Below, piece after piece: positions 47,478 through 56,697 of a stretch of 64,000 nucleotides of DNA; positions within the stretch are counted from its first letter, which is position 1; each line of letters starts with the position of its first letter. The translations under genes were made by a program, and so were the position numbers. The notes under the pieces were generated by a model. That model saw only the letters and a program-made list of their open reading frames with translations. It ran no database searches and was not told the origin of the DNA. Origin of the DNA: Micromonospora sp. FIMYZ51 (lineage in GTDB: Bacteria > Actinomycetota > Actinomycetes > Mycobacteriales > Micromonosporaceae); the NCBI RefSeq assembly GCF_038246755.1, contig NZ_CP134706.1, positions 1,612,001 to 1,676,000 on the forward strand, in the 5' to 3' direction.

Positions 47478-47506
47478 GGTCGCTGCGGGTGCTGCCCGCA
47501 CGACCT
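47475..47506 (+). promoter_or_regulatory. Stem-loop in the infB leader
   Basis: GAGGTCG (47475-47481) plus TGCGGG pair with CCCGCA plus CGACCTC around a 5-nt loop, with one bulged C. This gives a 13-bp stem that ends 16 bases before the infB start. It could be an attenuator, a processing site or a protein-binding leader. Confidence 0.5.
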
Positions 47507-47522
47507 CGGAGTGAGGAGTGCA

Positions 47523-50504
47523 GTGGCAGGCAAGGCCCGCGTACACGAGCTTGCGAAAGAGCTCGGGGTCGAAAGCAAGACCGTTCTCGCCAAGCTGAAG
47601 GAAATGGGCGAGTTCGTGAAGTCCGCGTCGAGCACCGTCGAGGCGCCGGTCGCCCGGCGGCTGCGCAGCGCGTTCGTCGCCTCCGGCGGCTCGGGTGCAC
47701 CGTCGGCTGCGCCGTCGGCCGCGCCGGCTCCGTCGGCAGTGTCGACCCCACCGCCGACCCCGGGCGAGCCCCGGGTCACCGCCAAGCCGACGCCGCCCCG
47801 GCGTCCGGCGGTGCCCGGACCGAAACCAAAGGCCCCGGTGCCCGGTCCGCCGCCCTCGGCGGCCCCGGTCGCCAAGCCGGCGAGTGCCCACGACATCGAG
47901 GTGGCCGCCGCCGAGGCGCGTGCCGCCGCGCTGAAGGCTGAGCAGGAGGCCGCGGTCAAGGCCGCCCAGGCCGCCCGCCAGCAGCAGCGCGAGAACGTCC
48001 GCCGGGAGCCGCCGGCCGAGGGTGGTGCCCGTCCGGGTCCCCGCCCGGGGCCCGGCACCATGCCGCCCCGCCCGGGTTCCCCGGCCGCGGGTCGGTCCGG
48101 CGGACCCAACCCCGGTCCGGGTGGCCGGCAGGGCCGTCCGCCGGCGCGGGGCGCCGGTAACAACCCGTTCGGCATCCAGGGCAGCCAGCAGCAGCGACCG
48201 CCGGCCGCCGGTGCCGGCGGTCCCCGACCGAGCCCGGCCTCGATGCCGCCTCGGCCCAGTCCCGCCTCGATGCCGCCGCGGCCGAGCCCGGCTTCGATGC
48301 CGAGCCAGCGGCCCGGCCGCCCCGGTGGTCCGGGTGCCGGTCGTCCCGGTGGCGGCGCCGGTCGTCCCGGTGGCGGTGGCGGTGGCGGCGGTTACCGTGG
48401 CGGCCCCGGTGGTGGCGGCGGTGGCGGTGGCTACCGTGGCGGCCCCGGTGGTGGCGGCGGTGGCGGTGGCTACCGTGGCGGCCCCGGTGGCGGCGGCGGT
48501 GGCGGCGGTTTCCGTCCGGGTGCGCCGGCCGGTGGCGGTGGGCGTCCGGGTGGCGGCGGCCGTGGCCGTGGCGGCGGTGCCGCCGGTGCCTTCGGGCGTC
48601 CGGGTGGCAAGCCGACCCGTGGTCGCAAGTCCAAGAAGCAGCGCAGACAGGAGTTCGACAACCTGTCGGCCCCGACCATGAGCTCGGGTGCCCCCCGGGG
48701 TCAGGGGCAGACGGTCCGGCTCTCCCGGGGCGCCTCGCTGTCGGACTTCGCCGACAAGATCAACGCCAACCCGGGTTCGCTGGTCCAGGAGATGTTCAAC
48801 CTGGGCGAGATGGTCACCGCGACCCAGTCCTGCTCCGACGACACCCTGCTGCTGCTGGGTGAGCACCTTGGCTTCAACGTGCAGATCGTCAGCCCGGAGG
48901 ACGAGGACCGCGAGCTGCTCGCGCAGTTCAACATCGACCTCGACGCCGAGGTGGCCGAGGACCGCCTGGTCAGCCGGGCACCGGTGGTGACCGTGATGGG
49001 TCACGTCGACCACGGTAAGACCAAGCTGCTCGACGCGATCCGCAAGGCGAACGTCGTGGCCGGCGAGGCCGGCGGCATCACCCAGCACATCGGTGCCTAC
49101 CAGGTCCACGTCCCGCACGAGGGCGAGGACCGGGCGGTGACCTTCATCGACACCCCGGGTCACGAGGCGTTCACCGCCATGCGTGCCCGTGGTGCCCAGG
49201 TCACCGACATCGTGATCCTGGTGGTGGCGGCCGACGACGGCGTGATGCCGCAGACCATCGAGGCGCTCAACCACGCCAAGGCGGCGGAAGTGCCGATCGT
49301 GGTGGCGGTCAACAAGGTCGACAAGCCGGAGGCCAACCCGGACAAGGTCCGCCAGCAGCTGACCGAGTACGGCCTGGTCGCCGAGGAGTACGGCGGCGAC
49401 ACCATGTTCGTCAACGTGGCCGCGAAGCCCGGCATCGGCATCGAGGATCTCCTCGAAGCGGTGCTGCTCACCGCCGACGCGTCGCTGGAGCTGACCGCTC
49501 CGATCGACGGGCCGGCGCAGGGTGTGGCCATCGAGGCGCACCTGGACAAGGGCCGTGGTGCGGTGGCGACCGTGCTGGTGCAGAAGGGCACCCTGCGGGC
49601 GGGCGACTCGATCGTCGCCGGTGGGGCGCACGGCCGGGTCCGGGCGATGCTCGACGAGAACGGCAACCAGGTCACCGAGGCCGGTCCGGCGCGTCCGGTC
49701 ATGGTTCTCGGTCTGACCGCGGTGCCGGGTGCGGGTGACACCTTCCTGGCTGCGGCGGACGACCGCACGGTGCGGCAGATCGCCGAGCAGCGCCAGGCGC
49801 GGCGGCGGGCGGCGGCATTCGCCAACTCCCGTGGCCGGGCCACCCTTGAGACGCTCATGGAGCAGCTCAAGGAGGGCGAGAAGACGTCGCTCAACCTCAT
49901 CCTCAAGGGCGATGTCTCCGGTTCGGTGGAGGCCCTGGAGGACGCGCTGTTCAACCTCGACATTCCCGAGGAGGTCCAGCTCAAGGTCCTCGACCGGGGC
50001 GTGGGCGCGATCACCGAGAGCAACGTCATGCTCGCCAGCGCCTCGTCCGAGCCGGTCACGATCATCGGCTTCAACGTGCGGGCCTCGAACAAGGTCCGCG
50101 AGATGGCCGACCGCGAGGGCGTGGAGATCCGGTACTACACGGTCATCTACCAGGCCATCGAGGAGATCGAGGCGGCGCTCAAGGGCCTGCTCAAGCCGGA
50201 GTACGAAGAGGTCGAGCTGGGCAGCGCGGAGGTCCGCGAGGTCTTCCGTTCGTCCAAGATCGGCAACATCTCCGGTTGCATCGTCCGGTCGGGCATCATC
50301 CGGCGCAACGCGAAGGCGCGCCTGCTGCGCGACGGCACGGTCGTGGCGGACAACCTCACGATCAGCTCGCTCAAGCGGTTCAAGGACGACGCGACGGAGG
50401 TCCGGGAGGGCTTCGAGTGTGGTCTGACCCTGGGTGGTTACAACAACGTCCAGGTCGGCGACATCATCGAGACCTTCGAGATGCGGGAGAAGGTTCGCGC
50501 CTGA
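47523..50504 (+). CDS. infB: Translation initiation factor IF-2
   Basis: IF-2 delivers initiator tRNA to the 30S subunit and hydrolyses GTP on subunit joining. The 993-residue protein has an IF2_N domain ([21 protein letters not shown]), a very long Pro/Gly/Arg-rich linker (about 55-385) and a second IF2_N-like segment ([24 protein letters not shown]). The G domain carries [22 protein letters not shown] and NKVDK, and domains II-IV end in [20 protein letters not shown] 47523 has GAGGAG upstream. The linker includes three exact-length 39-bp repeats. IF-2 is essential; the linker is typical but expanded here. Confidence 0.97.
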   Translation: MAGKARVHELAKELGVESKTVLAKLKEMGEFVKSASSTVEAPVARRLRSAFVASGGSGAPSAAPSAAPAPSAVSTPPPTPGEPRVTAKPTPPRRPAVPGPKPKAPVPGPPPSAAPVAKPASAHDIEVAAAEARAAALKAEQEAAVKAAQAARQQQRENVRREPPAEGGARPGPRPGPGTMPPRPGSPAAGRSGGPNPGPGGRQGRPPARGAGNNPFGIQGSQQQRPPAAGAGGPRPSPASMPPRPSPASMPPRPSPASMPSQRPGRPGGPGAGRPGGGAGRPGGGGGGGGYRGGPGGGGGGGGYRGGPGGGGGGGGYRGGPGGGGGGGGFRPGAPAGGGGRPGGGGRGRGGGAAGAFGRPGGKPTRGRKSKKQRRQEFDNLSAPTMSSGAPRGQGQTVRLSRGASLSDFADKINANPGSLVQEMFNLGEMVTATQSCSDDTLLLLGEHLGFNVQIVSPEDEDRELLAQFNIDLDAEVAEDRLVSRAPVVTVMGHVDHGKTKLLDAIRKANVVAGEAGGITQHIGAYQVHVPHEGEDRAVTFIDTPGHEAFTAMRARGAQVTDIVILVVAADDGVMPQTIEALNHAKAAEVPIVVAVNKVDKPEANPDKVRQQLTEYGLVAEEYGGDTMFVNVAAKPGIGIEDLLEAVLLTADASLELTAPIDGPAQGVAIEAHLDKGRGAVATVLVQKGTLRAGDSIVAGGAHGRVRAMLDENGNQVTEAGPARPVMVLGLTAVPGAGDTFLAAADDRTVRQIAEQRQARRRAAAFANSRGRATLETLMEQLKEGEKTSLNLILKGDVSGSVEALEDALFNLDIPEEVQLKVLDRGVGAITESNVMLASASSEPVTIIGFNVRASNKVREMADREGVEIRYYTVIYQAIEEIEAALKGLLKPEYEEVELGSAEVREVFRSSKIGNISGCIVRSGIIRRNAKARLLRDGTVVADNLTISSLKRFKDDATEVREGFECGLTLGGYNNVQVGDIIETFEMREKVRA
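48393..48509 (+). repeat. Three 39-bp tandem repeats in the IF-2 linker
   Basis: Units at 48393, 48432 and 48471 encode [13 protein letters not shown]. The repeats are nearly identical and G-rich on the coding strand, so they can vary in copy number and may slow polymerase or ribosomes. Confidence 0.85.
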
Positions 50505-50522
50505 TCCGGTGCTGAAGTAGGT

Positions 50523-50562
50523 GATCAAGGGGTTTACGCCGACCGGCGTAAACCCCTTGATC
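50523..50562. terminator. Perfect 18-bp hairpin after infB
   Basis: Arms 50523-50540 and 50545-50562 (loop GACC) are exact reverse complements, with the arm beginning GATCAAGGGGTTTACGCC. It starts 18 bases after the infB stop and separates infB from the DUF503 gene. No T-run follows. Confidence 0.75.
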
Positions 50563-50595
50563 GCCTGGGGCGGGTTGCGGGTAGTGTCCGCAGCG

Positions 50596-50889
50596 ATGTA
50601 CACCGCAACCGCAGTATTCGACCTGCTGCTGCCGGGCGACTCCCGGTCGCTGAAGGCCAAGAGATCATATGTTCGGCCGATCGTGGCGGCACTGCGCCGC
50701 TTCGAGGTTTCGGCCGCCGAGGTGGGCGCGCTCGACCTGCACGGGCGGGCGGAGCTGGGCGTGGCCGTGGTGGCCGCCGAGGCGGCGCACGCCCGCGAGG
50801 TGCTCGACTCGTGCGAGCGTCTGGTGGCCGGGCGGCCGGAGATCGAACTGCTCTCGGTGCGTCGCCGGCTGTACGGCGGGGACGACTGA
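50596..50889 (+). CDS. DUF503 family protein (YlxP-like)
   Basis: The 97-residue product begins MYTATAVFDLLLPGDSRSLKAKRSYVRPI and ends LLSVRRRLYGGDD, the typical YlxP/DUF503 sequence. The gene is conserved between infB and rbfA in Gram-positives and may aid ribosome assembly, but the mechanism is unknown. The start is the ATG at 50596. TAGTGT (50582-50587) eight bases before it suggests a separate, leaderless promoter after the infB hairpin. Confidence 0.92.
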   Translation: MYTATAVFDLLLPGDSRSLKAKRSYVRPIVAALRRFEVSAAEVGALDLHGRAELGVAVVAAEAAHAREVLDSCERLVAGRPEIELLSVRRRLYGGDD

Positions 50890-51057
50890 TCGCGACCACG
50901 TCGGCACTGTGCGGTCGGGGCCTGCGGGTGCACCGGCCGCCCGCGCGCGGCGAGGTCCGGCGCGGGTAGGGTTCGAGGTGTTGGGGCCCGGCCGGCTCCG
51001 GTGACGTCGCCGTCGCCGGTCCCGGCGGGTGGCGGGACGCCCGTGGAGGTGACGGAG

Positions 51058-51567
51058 ATGACGGATCCGGCCAAGGTACGCCGGCACGCGGAGCGGGTGC
51101 GGGAACTGGTGGCCTCGGTGGTGCGTAGCCAGATCAAGGATCCTCGGCTCGGCATGATCACCATCACCGACGCCCGGATCACCGCCGACCTGCGCGACGC
51201 CACGGTGTTCTACACCGTGCTCGGCGACGCGGCGGCCCAGGCGAGCACGGCCGCCGCGCTGGACAGCGCCAAGGGCATGCTGCGCAGCACCGTCGGCAAG
51301 GCCCTCGGCCTACGTCACTCGCCGACCCTGACCTTCGTCCTGGACGACGTGCAGGATCAGGTCAAGCACATCGACGACCTGCTCGCCGCAGCCCGCACGG
51401 CCGACGCCGAGGTGCAGCGACTCGCCGCCAAGGCCGAGTACGCCGGGGAGGCCCAGCCGTACCGGCTGGAGGAGGAGGGCGACGAGGCGGCGGAGGGCGA
51501 CGAGGCAGTGGACGCTGGCCGGGCAGATGCCGATGCCGAGGATGGCCGGGGCGGGGAGCGGCGGTGA
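51058..51567 (+). CDS. rbfA: 30S ribosome-binding factor RbfA
   Basis: RbfA is needed for maturation of the 16S rRNA 5' end. The 169-residue protein has the KH-like fold signature: RVRELVASVVRSQIKDPRLGMITITDARITADLRDATVFYTVLG, and the DVQDQVKHIDDLLA end. The C-terminal 40 residues are acidic and low complexity. ATG 51058 follows GGAGGTGACGGAG. The stop overlaps the next start (GTGA). Confidence 0.95.
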   Translation: MTDPAKVRRHAERVRELVASVVRSQIKDPRLGMITITDARITADLRDATVFYTVLGDAAAQASTAAALDSAKGMLRSTVGKALGLRHSPTLTFVLDDVQDQVKHIDDLLAAARTADAEVQRLAAKAEYAGEAQPYRLEEEGDEAAEGDEAVDAGRADADAEDGRGGERR

Positions 51568-52694
51568 CCGCCTCCTCCGGCGGTGCCCTGACCGAGGCTG
51601 ATTCGACCGCGATGCTGCCCGGCCCGACCAGGGGCGGCGCCCCTGGCCCGGCGGGCCCGATCACGAGTGGGCCCAGCGAGGACGACTGGGCCGCCGCGGT
51701 GGCGGCCGTGCGCCGGCTGCCGCCCGACGGCCGGGTGCTGCTGATCTGCCACATCAACCCCGACGGGGACGCGCTTGGCAGCATGCTCGGCTTCGGGCTC
51801 GGGCTGCGCCGGCTCGGCGTACGCCAACTCCAGGCGACCTTCCCCGGCCCACCGGAGGTACCCGAGCCGTTCCGTGGCCTGCCCGGTCTGGAGTTGCTGG
51901 TGCCGGCGGCCGAGGCCGACCCGGCGCCGGACCTGGTCATCTGCTTCGACGCGGCGAGTGATTCGCGGCTCGGTGAGTTGGCCGACCGGCTGACCGGCCC
52001 CGGGGCCGCGCTGGTGCTTGACCATCACGCTTCCAACACCGGCTTCGGCGACGTCCACCTGGTCGATCCGGCTGCGGCGGCGACCTCGGTGGTGGCCGAG
52101 GAGCTGCTGGCCCGGCTCGGGGTGACGCTTGACGCCGGCATCGCCGAATGCCTGTACGTGGCCCTGAGCACGGACACCGGCTCGTTCCGGTTCGACGCGA
52201 CCACCCCGGCGGTGCACGAGATGGCGGCTCGCCTGCTGGCCACCGGGATCCGCCCGGGTGACATCTCCCGGCGGGTCTTCGACAGCCGCCCGTTCGGGGC
52301 GGTCCGCCTCTTCGGCGAGGTGCTCGGCCGGGCCCGGTTGGAGCCCGAGGCCGCTGGCGGGCAGGGCCTGGTGTGGACGTACGCGACGCTTGACGACCTG
52401 GCCCGGCACGAGCAGCGGCCGTACGTGCTGGAGGCCCTGATCGACCCGGTGCGGTGCACCGCGGAGGCCGATGTGAGCTGTGTCGTCAAGCAGACCGGGC
52501 CGCAGGAGTGGGCGGTTTCCCTGCGCAGCAAGGGTGCGACGGACGTCAGCCGGGTGGCCGTCGCGTTGGGTGGTGGCGGGCATCGACTCGCCGCCGGATT
52601 CACCGGTCGGGGCAGCGTCGAGGAGGTCGTCGAGCGGATCCGGGCCGAGTTGGCGGTATTCGCGTCGGAGGGCGGCACCGATCGACCGGGCTGA
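51564..52694 (+). CDS. DHH-family phosphoesterase (NrnA-like nanoRNase / pAp phosphatase)
   Basis: The 376-residue product has the DHH catalytic motifs: ICHINPDGDALGS (about 70), FDAASDSR, DHHASNTGFG, and the DHHA1 domain with GGGGHRLAAGF near the C-terminus. NrnA-type enzymes degrade oligoribonucleotides to mononucleotides and dephosphorylate pAp, a role complementary to PNPase encoded downstream. The first 40 residues are low-complexity and non-conserved. It is coupled to rbfA by GTGA. The genes rbfA, this one and truB are commonly clustered. Confidence 0.94.
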   Translation: MTASSGGALTEADSTAMLPGPTRGGAPGPAGPITSGPSEDDWAAAVAAVRRLPPDGRVLLICHINPDGDALGSMLGFGLGLRRLGVRQLQATFPGPPEVPEPFRGLPGLELLVPAAEADPAPDLVICFDAASDSRLGELADRLTGPGAALVLDHHASNTGFGDVHLVDPAAAATSVVAEELLARLGVTLDAGIAECLYVALSTDTGSFRFDATTPAVHEMAARLLATGIRPGDISRRVFDSRPFGAVRLFGEVLGRARLEPEAAGGQGLVWTYATLDDLARHEQRPYVLEALIDPVRCTAEADVSCVVKQTGPQEWAVSLRSKGATDVSRVAVALGGGGHRLAAGFTGRGSVEEVVERIRAELAVFASEGGTDRPG

Positions 52695-52755
52695 TTTCAG
52701 GGTCGGCTCCGGGCATGTTGGCATTTCAGTGCCGGGACAGGACAGGGACAATCGG

Positions 52756-53166
52756 ATGATGGAGCAGCCCCACGACCTTGCCGTCGAGGCACCCCGCACC
52801 TGGGAGCGTCCGGTTGTCTGCGTACCGATTCTCGTCGCCCTGTCCCTGGTCGGCGGACGCTTTTCGTCTTTCTCCACCGAGGCGAATCTCTACGTCTTCG
52901 GCGCCGGTGGGGTGCTGATCTGGCTCGGCCTGAGCAATCGGGTGCCGCGCCGCCCGGCACCCAGACGGCTGAGTTCGGGTGCGGTGTGGTGGACGGTGCC
53001 GGTGCTGGTCTTCGGGATCTTCGAGGGGGCCACCTTCATGGCGGCGGCCGGTGACGACTTCCCCACCTTCTCGCGGCTGGCTGACCCGTTGCTGGAGGAC
53101 CGGCTGGTCCGCTCTGCCGCCTGGCTGGTGTGGCTGTCGGCGTTCTGGGGGCTGGTGCGGCGATGA
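52756..53166 (+). CDS. Small integral membrane protein (hypothetical)
   Basis: The 136-residue product has about four predicted helices (VVCVPILVALSLVGG; LYVFGAGGVLIWLGL; WWTVPVLVFGIFEGATFMAA; LVRSAAWLVWLSAFWGLV). I do not recognise a family. The ATG is tandem (52756/52759). Its stop overlaps the next start (ATGA), and the two small membrane proteins are probably made together; the second is DUF6186-like. Confidence 0.75.
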   Translation: MMEQPHDLAVEAPRTWERPVVCVPILVALSLVGGRFSSFSTEANLYVFGAGGVLIWLGLSNRVPRRPAPRRLSSGAVWWTVPVLVFGIFEGATFMAAAGDDFPTFSRLADPLLEDRLVRSAAWLVWLSAFWGLVRR

Positions 53167-53375
53167 TGCGGGCACTGGCGATCGGCGGTTTTCTGGTCGG
53201 GCTGGCGCTGTTCGGTGTGGTCGAGTGGCTGGCCCGGCGGGAGGGGTCGCGGATTCCGACCCTCGGCGAGGTCTGCGCCTACGTGATGCGGTACGAGGTG
53301 GGCCCGGTGCCGGTCGGGCGGATCGGCCTGTTCGGCTTCTGGTGGTGGGTCGGCTGGCACTTCCTGGCCCGGTGA
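53163..53375 (+). CDS. DUF6186-like small membrane protein
   Basis: The 70-residue product has an N-terminal helix ALAIGGFLVGLALFGVVEWLARR, then RIPTLGEVCAYVMRYEVGPV and a C-terminal FGFWWWVGWHFLAR. The IPTLGE and WWxGWHFLAR pattern is typical of a small actinobacterial family (DUF6186, from memory). Function is unknown. It is coupled to the upstream membrane protein by ATGA overlap. Confidence 0.75.
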   Translation: MMRALAIGGFLVGLALFGVVEWLARREGSRIPTLGEVCAYVMRYEVGPVPVGRIGLFGFWWWVGWHFLAR

Positions 53376-53652
53376 CCGCTATCTGACCCTCCGGCGACCG
53401 GTACCCGAGTTGTCCAGATGGCGGGAACAGCGCGCACCATGTGGACCTGAACGATAACTTGGGAATCGGCCGGCGTTGCTTTGACGCAGGTCAGAGGTGG
53501 CGGAGCCATACCCGGCGCCGCCTCTCTCCAGGGTCGACCGACCCCGGGCCACCACGCCGCCCAGCCATCGCTCCGGTGACCCCAGAGCAGGTTCCGGGTG
53601 TCTGTCGAAACACCGCCGTGACGCAGCAGCGCGCCCTGGAAAGGGGTCCACC

Positions 53653-53742
53653 ATGCCCGCCAAGCCCAAGCCAGAGACCACTGACGAAGCCCGGGAGCAG
53701 GCCCGCCGCGCCCTCCAGACCTCCATGGACACCCGTCAGTGA
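53653..53742 (+). CDS. Possible 29-residue protein
   Basis: ATG 53653 has GGAAAGGGG upstream at good spacing. The peptide is charged and helical (AKPKPETTDEAREQ, then RRALQTSMDTRQ) without hydrophobic segments. It looks like a genuine, if tiny, gene: the flanks have no coding potential and the 150 bases upstream contain several GC-rich hairpins. No function is known. The rest of 53376-53936 holds no other gene. Confidence 0.5.
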   Translation: MPAKPKPETTDEAREQARRALQTSMDTRQ

Positions 53743-53936
53743 CCGCACTCGACCGGCGGTGACGCCGAGCCGTCGAAGTGCGTACGGCGTCACTGCCGGT
53801 TCGCACCGGTCGTCCGAACCACCGGTCCGCGCCGCCGGCCCGTGTTTCCGTCCCCCGAGCGAGCGACGGAAGCCCGTTTAGGTAAGTAGCGCACAAGCTT
53901 GCCCCCCTTACGGCTCACATGCCACGATCGGCGACG

Positions 53937-55289
53937 ATGAGCCAGTCCACCCGTGCCGCCGACCGGGTCGCCGCACCCCGTCGGATCGCCGCGCTCGCCC
54001 TGCCGGCCCTCGTGGTCCTCGCCGCCGAGCCGCTCTACGTCCTGGTCGACACCGCGGTCGTCGGTCATCTGGGTCGGGTCCCGCTGGCCGCCGTGGCCGT
54101 CGGCGGCACGGTGATGACCCTGACCGCCTGGCTGGGCACGGTGGTGGCGTACGGCACGACCGGGCGCGCGGCCCGCCGCTTCGGCGCGGGCGACCGCGCC
54201 GCCGCCGTGGCCGAGGGCGTCCAGTCGTCCTGGCTGGCCCTTGCCGCCGGTCTGCTGGTCGTGGTCGGCATGCAGTTCGGCGGCGGTGCCCTGGCCAGTG
54301 CCCTGGCCGGAGGTGGCGAGGTCGGCGTCGCCGCCGGCGAGTGGCTGCGGATCGCCTCGTTCGGCGCTCCCGGGCTGCTGCTCGCCGCCGCCGGGAACGG
54401 CTGGCTGCGCGGGGTGCAGGACACCCGCCGTCCGCTGCTCTTCGTGGTCGGCCCGAACCTGCTCTCCGCGGTGTTGTGCCCGGTGCTGGTCTATCCGGTG
54501 GGGATGGGGCTGATCGGCTCCGCGGTGGCGAACGTCATCGCGCAGACCCTCTGCGGAGCGCTGTTCGTGGCCGCGCTGGTGTCCGAACGGGTGTCGTTGC
54601 GTCCCCGTCCCCGGATCATCGGTCAGCAACTGGTGCTCGGCCGGGACCTGCTGATCCGGGGCCTGGCCTTCCAGGCCAGTTTCCTCTCCGCCACGGCGGT
54701 GGCCGCGCGCTTCGGTGCGGCGGTGGTCGGCGCCCACCAGATCGCCGTGCAACTCTGGTTCTTCGCGGCGCTGGTGCTCGACGCGCTGGCGATCGCCGCG
54801 CAGGCACTTGTCGGTGCCGCGCTCGGCGCCGGGGACGCCGCGGTGGCCCGGGCGCTGGCCCGGCGGATCGCGTGGTTCGGCGCGGTCTGCGGTACGGCGT
54901 TCGCCGGGTTGGCGTTGGCCGGTGCGGGTGTGGTGCCGACCTGGTTCACCTCGGAGCGGGCCGTGCACGAGCAGGCGCTGGTGGCCTGGCCCTGGTTCGT
55001 CGCGATGCTGCCGCTTGCCGGTGTGGTGTTCGCTCTCGACGGGGTGCTCATCGGTGCGGGCGACATTCGCTATCTGCGCAATCTGACCGTGGCCGGGGCG
55101 ATGGGCGGATTCCTGCCGGCGATCTGGCTCGCCTACGCCTTCGACCTGGGCCTGGGCGGCATCTGGGCCGGGCTGATGCTGTTCGTGGTGATTCGTCTGA
55201 TCGGTCTGCTGCTGCGGCTGCGTACCGGCGCCTGGGCGGTGACCGGGGCGGTCCGCAGCGAGCCCCGGTCGGACCCGGCACCCGCCTGA
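53937..55289 (+). CDS. MATE-family efflux transporter (DinF-like)
   Basis: The 450-residue protein has twelve hydrophobic segments in two halves: LALPALVVLAAEPLYVLVDTAVVGHLG at the start, GWLRGVQDTRRPL in the loop typical of the DinF subgroup, and VVGAHQIAVQLWFFAALVLDALAIAAQALVG in the second half. MATE proteins export cationic drugs or metabolites with Na+ or H+. DinF-type members often lie beside truB and the DHH gene in actinobacteria, as here. The start is uncertain: ATG 53937 (MSQST) or ATG 53919, neither with a Shine-Dalgarno sequence. It is convergent with the next gene, with stops adjacent. Confidence 0.93.
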   Translation: MSQSTRAADRVAAPRRIAALALPALVVLAAEPLYVLVDTAVVGHLGRVPLAAVAVGGTVMTLTAWLGTVVAYGTTGRAARRFGAGDRAAAVAEGVQSSWLALAAGLLVVVGMQFGGGALASALAGGGEVGVAAGEWLRIASFGAPGLLLAAAGNGWLRGVQDTRRPLLFVVGPNLLSAVLCPVLVYPVGMGLIGSAVANVIAQTLCGALFVAALVSERVSLRPRPRIIGQQLVLGRDLLIRGLAFQASFLSATAVAARFGAAVVGAHQIAVQLWFFAALVLDALAIAAQALVGAALGAGDAAVARALARRIAWFGAVCGTAFAGLALAGAGVVPTWFTSERAVHEQALVAWPWFVAMLPLAGVVFALDGVLIGAGDIRYLRNLTVAGAMGGFLPAIWLAYAFDLGLGGIWAGLMLFVVIRLIGLLLRLRTGAWAVTGAVRSEPRSDPAPA

Positions 55290-55613
55290 TCAGGACCGAC
55301 CGTAGAGGGCGTGGACGGACAGCACCAGGAGCAGGATCACGGTCCAGGAGACCACCATGGCGACGATCTTGACGGTGTTGGGGTGCCGCTGGTAGAGCCG
55401 CTCCCGTCGCTGCCAGGCCCACCAGCGCCGCCGTAGCCGCGCGGCGCCGGGCAGCGCGGCGACCCGCTCCTTGAACCGGACGCCGAGGGTGCGCCGCGGC
55501 GGAGGCGGGTCGAGCATCCAGTCGGGCAACGTGGTCGAGCGGGTCGGCGTACGCAGGCGGATCGGATCCGCGCTGTCCTGCCGGTCCCCGCCGGTCGTGC
55601 GGTCCATGGACAT
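55290..55613 (-). CDS. Small tail-anchored-like membrane protein (hypothetical)
   Basis: The 107-residue product is basic (LPGAARLRRRWWAWQRRERLYQRHPNTVKI) with a single C-terminal helix VAMVVSWTVILLLVLSVHALYG. The N-terminal third is polar. Such an arrangement suggests a cytoplasmic basic domain anchored in the membrane. ATG 55613 is preceded by GGGGAGG. The stop abuts the MATE stop, and the gene is divergent from truB. No family is recognised. Confidence 0.75.
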   Translation of the reverse strand: MSMDRTTGGDRQDSADPIRLRTPTRSTTLPDWMLDPPPPRRTLGVRFKERVAALPGAARLRRRWWAWQRRERLYQRHPNTVKIVAMVVSWTVILLLVLSVHALYGRS

Positions 55614-55741
55614 GGTGACCTCCCCGTTGGCCATCGGCGCATCCGCCCACGCCAATGCCCTCATCGTGACAGCAGAGGGCGAGCAGCGGCATCCCGTTTT
55701 GCCTCGACCGTGGCGGTGCTCGGCCGCCCGGAAGGGTCTGG

Positions 55742-55747
55742 CAGGCT
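55742..55747 (+). promoter_or_regulatory. Possible leaderless -10 element CAGGCT before truB
   Basis: CAGGCT lies eight bases before GTG 55756 with no Shine-Dalgarno sequence between. It matches the elements before map, dapB and both GNAT genes. Confidence 0.35.
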
Positions 55748-55755
55748 TGCACGTC

Positions 55756-56640
55756 GTGAGCGCAGACGGTCTGATCGTGGTGGACAAGCCAGGCGGCATG
55801 ACGTCGCACGACGTGGTGGCGCGGATCCGTCGGCTCGCGCGTACCCGCCGTGTCGGGCACGGCGGCACCCTCGATCCGATGGCGACTGGGGTGCTGGTGA
55901 TCGGGGTGGGCCGGGCCACCCGGCTGCTGACGTACGTGATCGGCGCGGGCAAGAGCTACACCGCCACCATCCGGCTCGGTCAGGCCACCGTCACCGACGA
56001 CGCCGAGGGCGACGTGATCGCCACCACGCCCGCCGGCCGGCTCACCGACGAGGCGGTCCGGTCGGCGCTGGCCGCGTTGACCGGTGAGATCGACCAGGTG
56101 CCGAGCGCGGTGAGCGCGATCAAGATCAATGGACAGCGGGCGTACAAGCGGGTCCGGGAGGGGGAGGACGTCGCCCTGCCGGCCCGCCGGGTCACCATCT
56201 CCCGGCTGGAGGTGCTGGCGATCCGGCGCGCTGCGCCCGACGTGGTGGACGTCGACGTCGAGGTGACCTGTTCCACCGGCACGTACATCCGGGCCATCGC
56301 CCGGGACGCGGGCCTGGCGCTGGGCGTGGGCGGGCATCTGACCGCGTTGCGGCGTACCGCGGTGGGTGGCTTCCACCTGGCGGAGGCCGCCACCCTCGAC
56401 GAGTTGGAGCGGCGGGCGCCCGACGTGGTCGACCTGCCCCTGGCGGTCGCGGCGCAACGGTTCTTCCCGCGCCGGGACGCCAGCGCGGAGGAGGCGAAGG
56501 TGCTGTCCCACGGCGGGCCACTGGAGGCGGTCGGCCGCACCGGGCCGTACGCGGTCTTCGACCCCGCCGGTGGGCTGATCGCTATCGTCAGCGAGCGGGC
56601 CGGCCGGGCCCGCGCGGAGATCGTGCTGGCCCCGGCCTGA
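55756..56640 (+). CDS. truB: tRNA pseudouridine(55) synthase TruB
   Basis: TruB makes pseudouridine 55 in the T-loop of tRNAs. The 294-residue enzyme has GLIVVDKPGGMTSHDVV, the catalytic Asp in HGGTLDPMATGVL, SYTATIRLGQATVTDDAEG, QVPSAVSAIKINGQRAYKRVREG, and a PUA-like C-terminus. GTG 55756 is used because the protein normally begins a few residues before GLIVVDKP. The upstream CAGGCT suggests a leaderless transcript. Confidence 0.96.
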   Translation: MSADGLIVVDKPGGMTSHDVVARIRRLARTRRVGHGGTLDPMATGVLVIGVGRATRLLTYVIGAGKSYTATIRLGQATVTDDAEGDVIATTPAGRLTDEAVRSALAALTGEIDQVPSAVSAIKINGQRAYKRVREGEDVALPARRVTISRLEVLAIRRAAPDVVDVDVEVTCSTGTYIRAIARDAGLALGVGGHLTALRRTAVGGFHLAEAATLDELERRAPDVVDLPLAVAAQRFFPRRDASAEEAKVLSHGGPLEAVGRTGPYAVFDPAGGLIAIVSERAGRARAEIVLAPA

Positions 56641-56697
56641 CGGCGGATCCCCGACCCGGTGCGCCGACGGCCGGCGGGAGGACAGGAGAGGAAGAGC

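Noticed and set aside
47474..47941. 155-codon frame overlapping infB, as a real protein
   Set aside because: After the leader part the translation is low-complexity and lies entirely in another frame of infB; kept only as the end point of the mini-ORF chain.
53881..53900. IdeR/Fur-like box (TTAGGTAAG) before the MATE gene
   Set aside because: Only one half resembles the iron box; no second half at the right distance.
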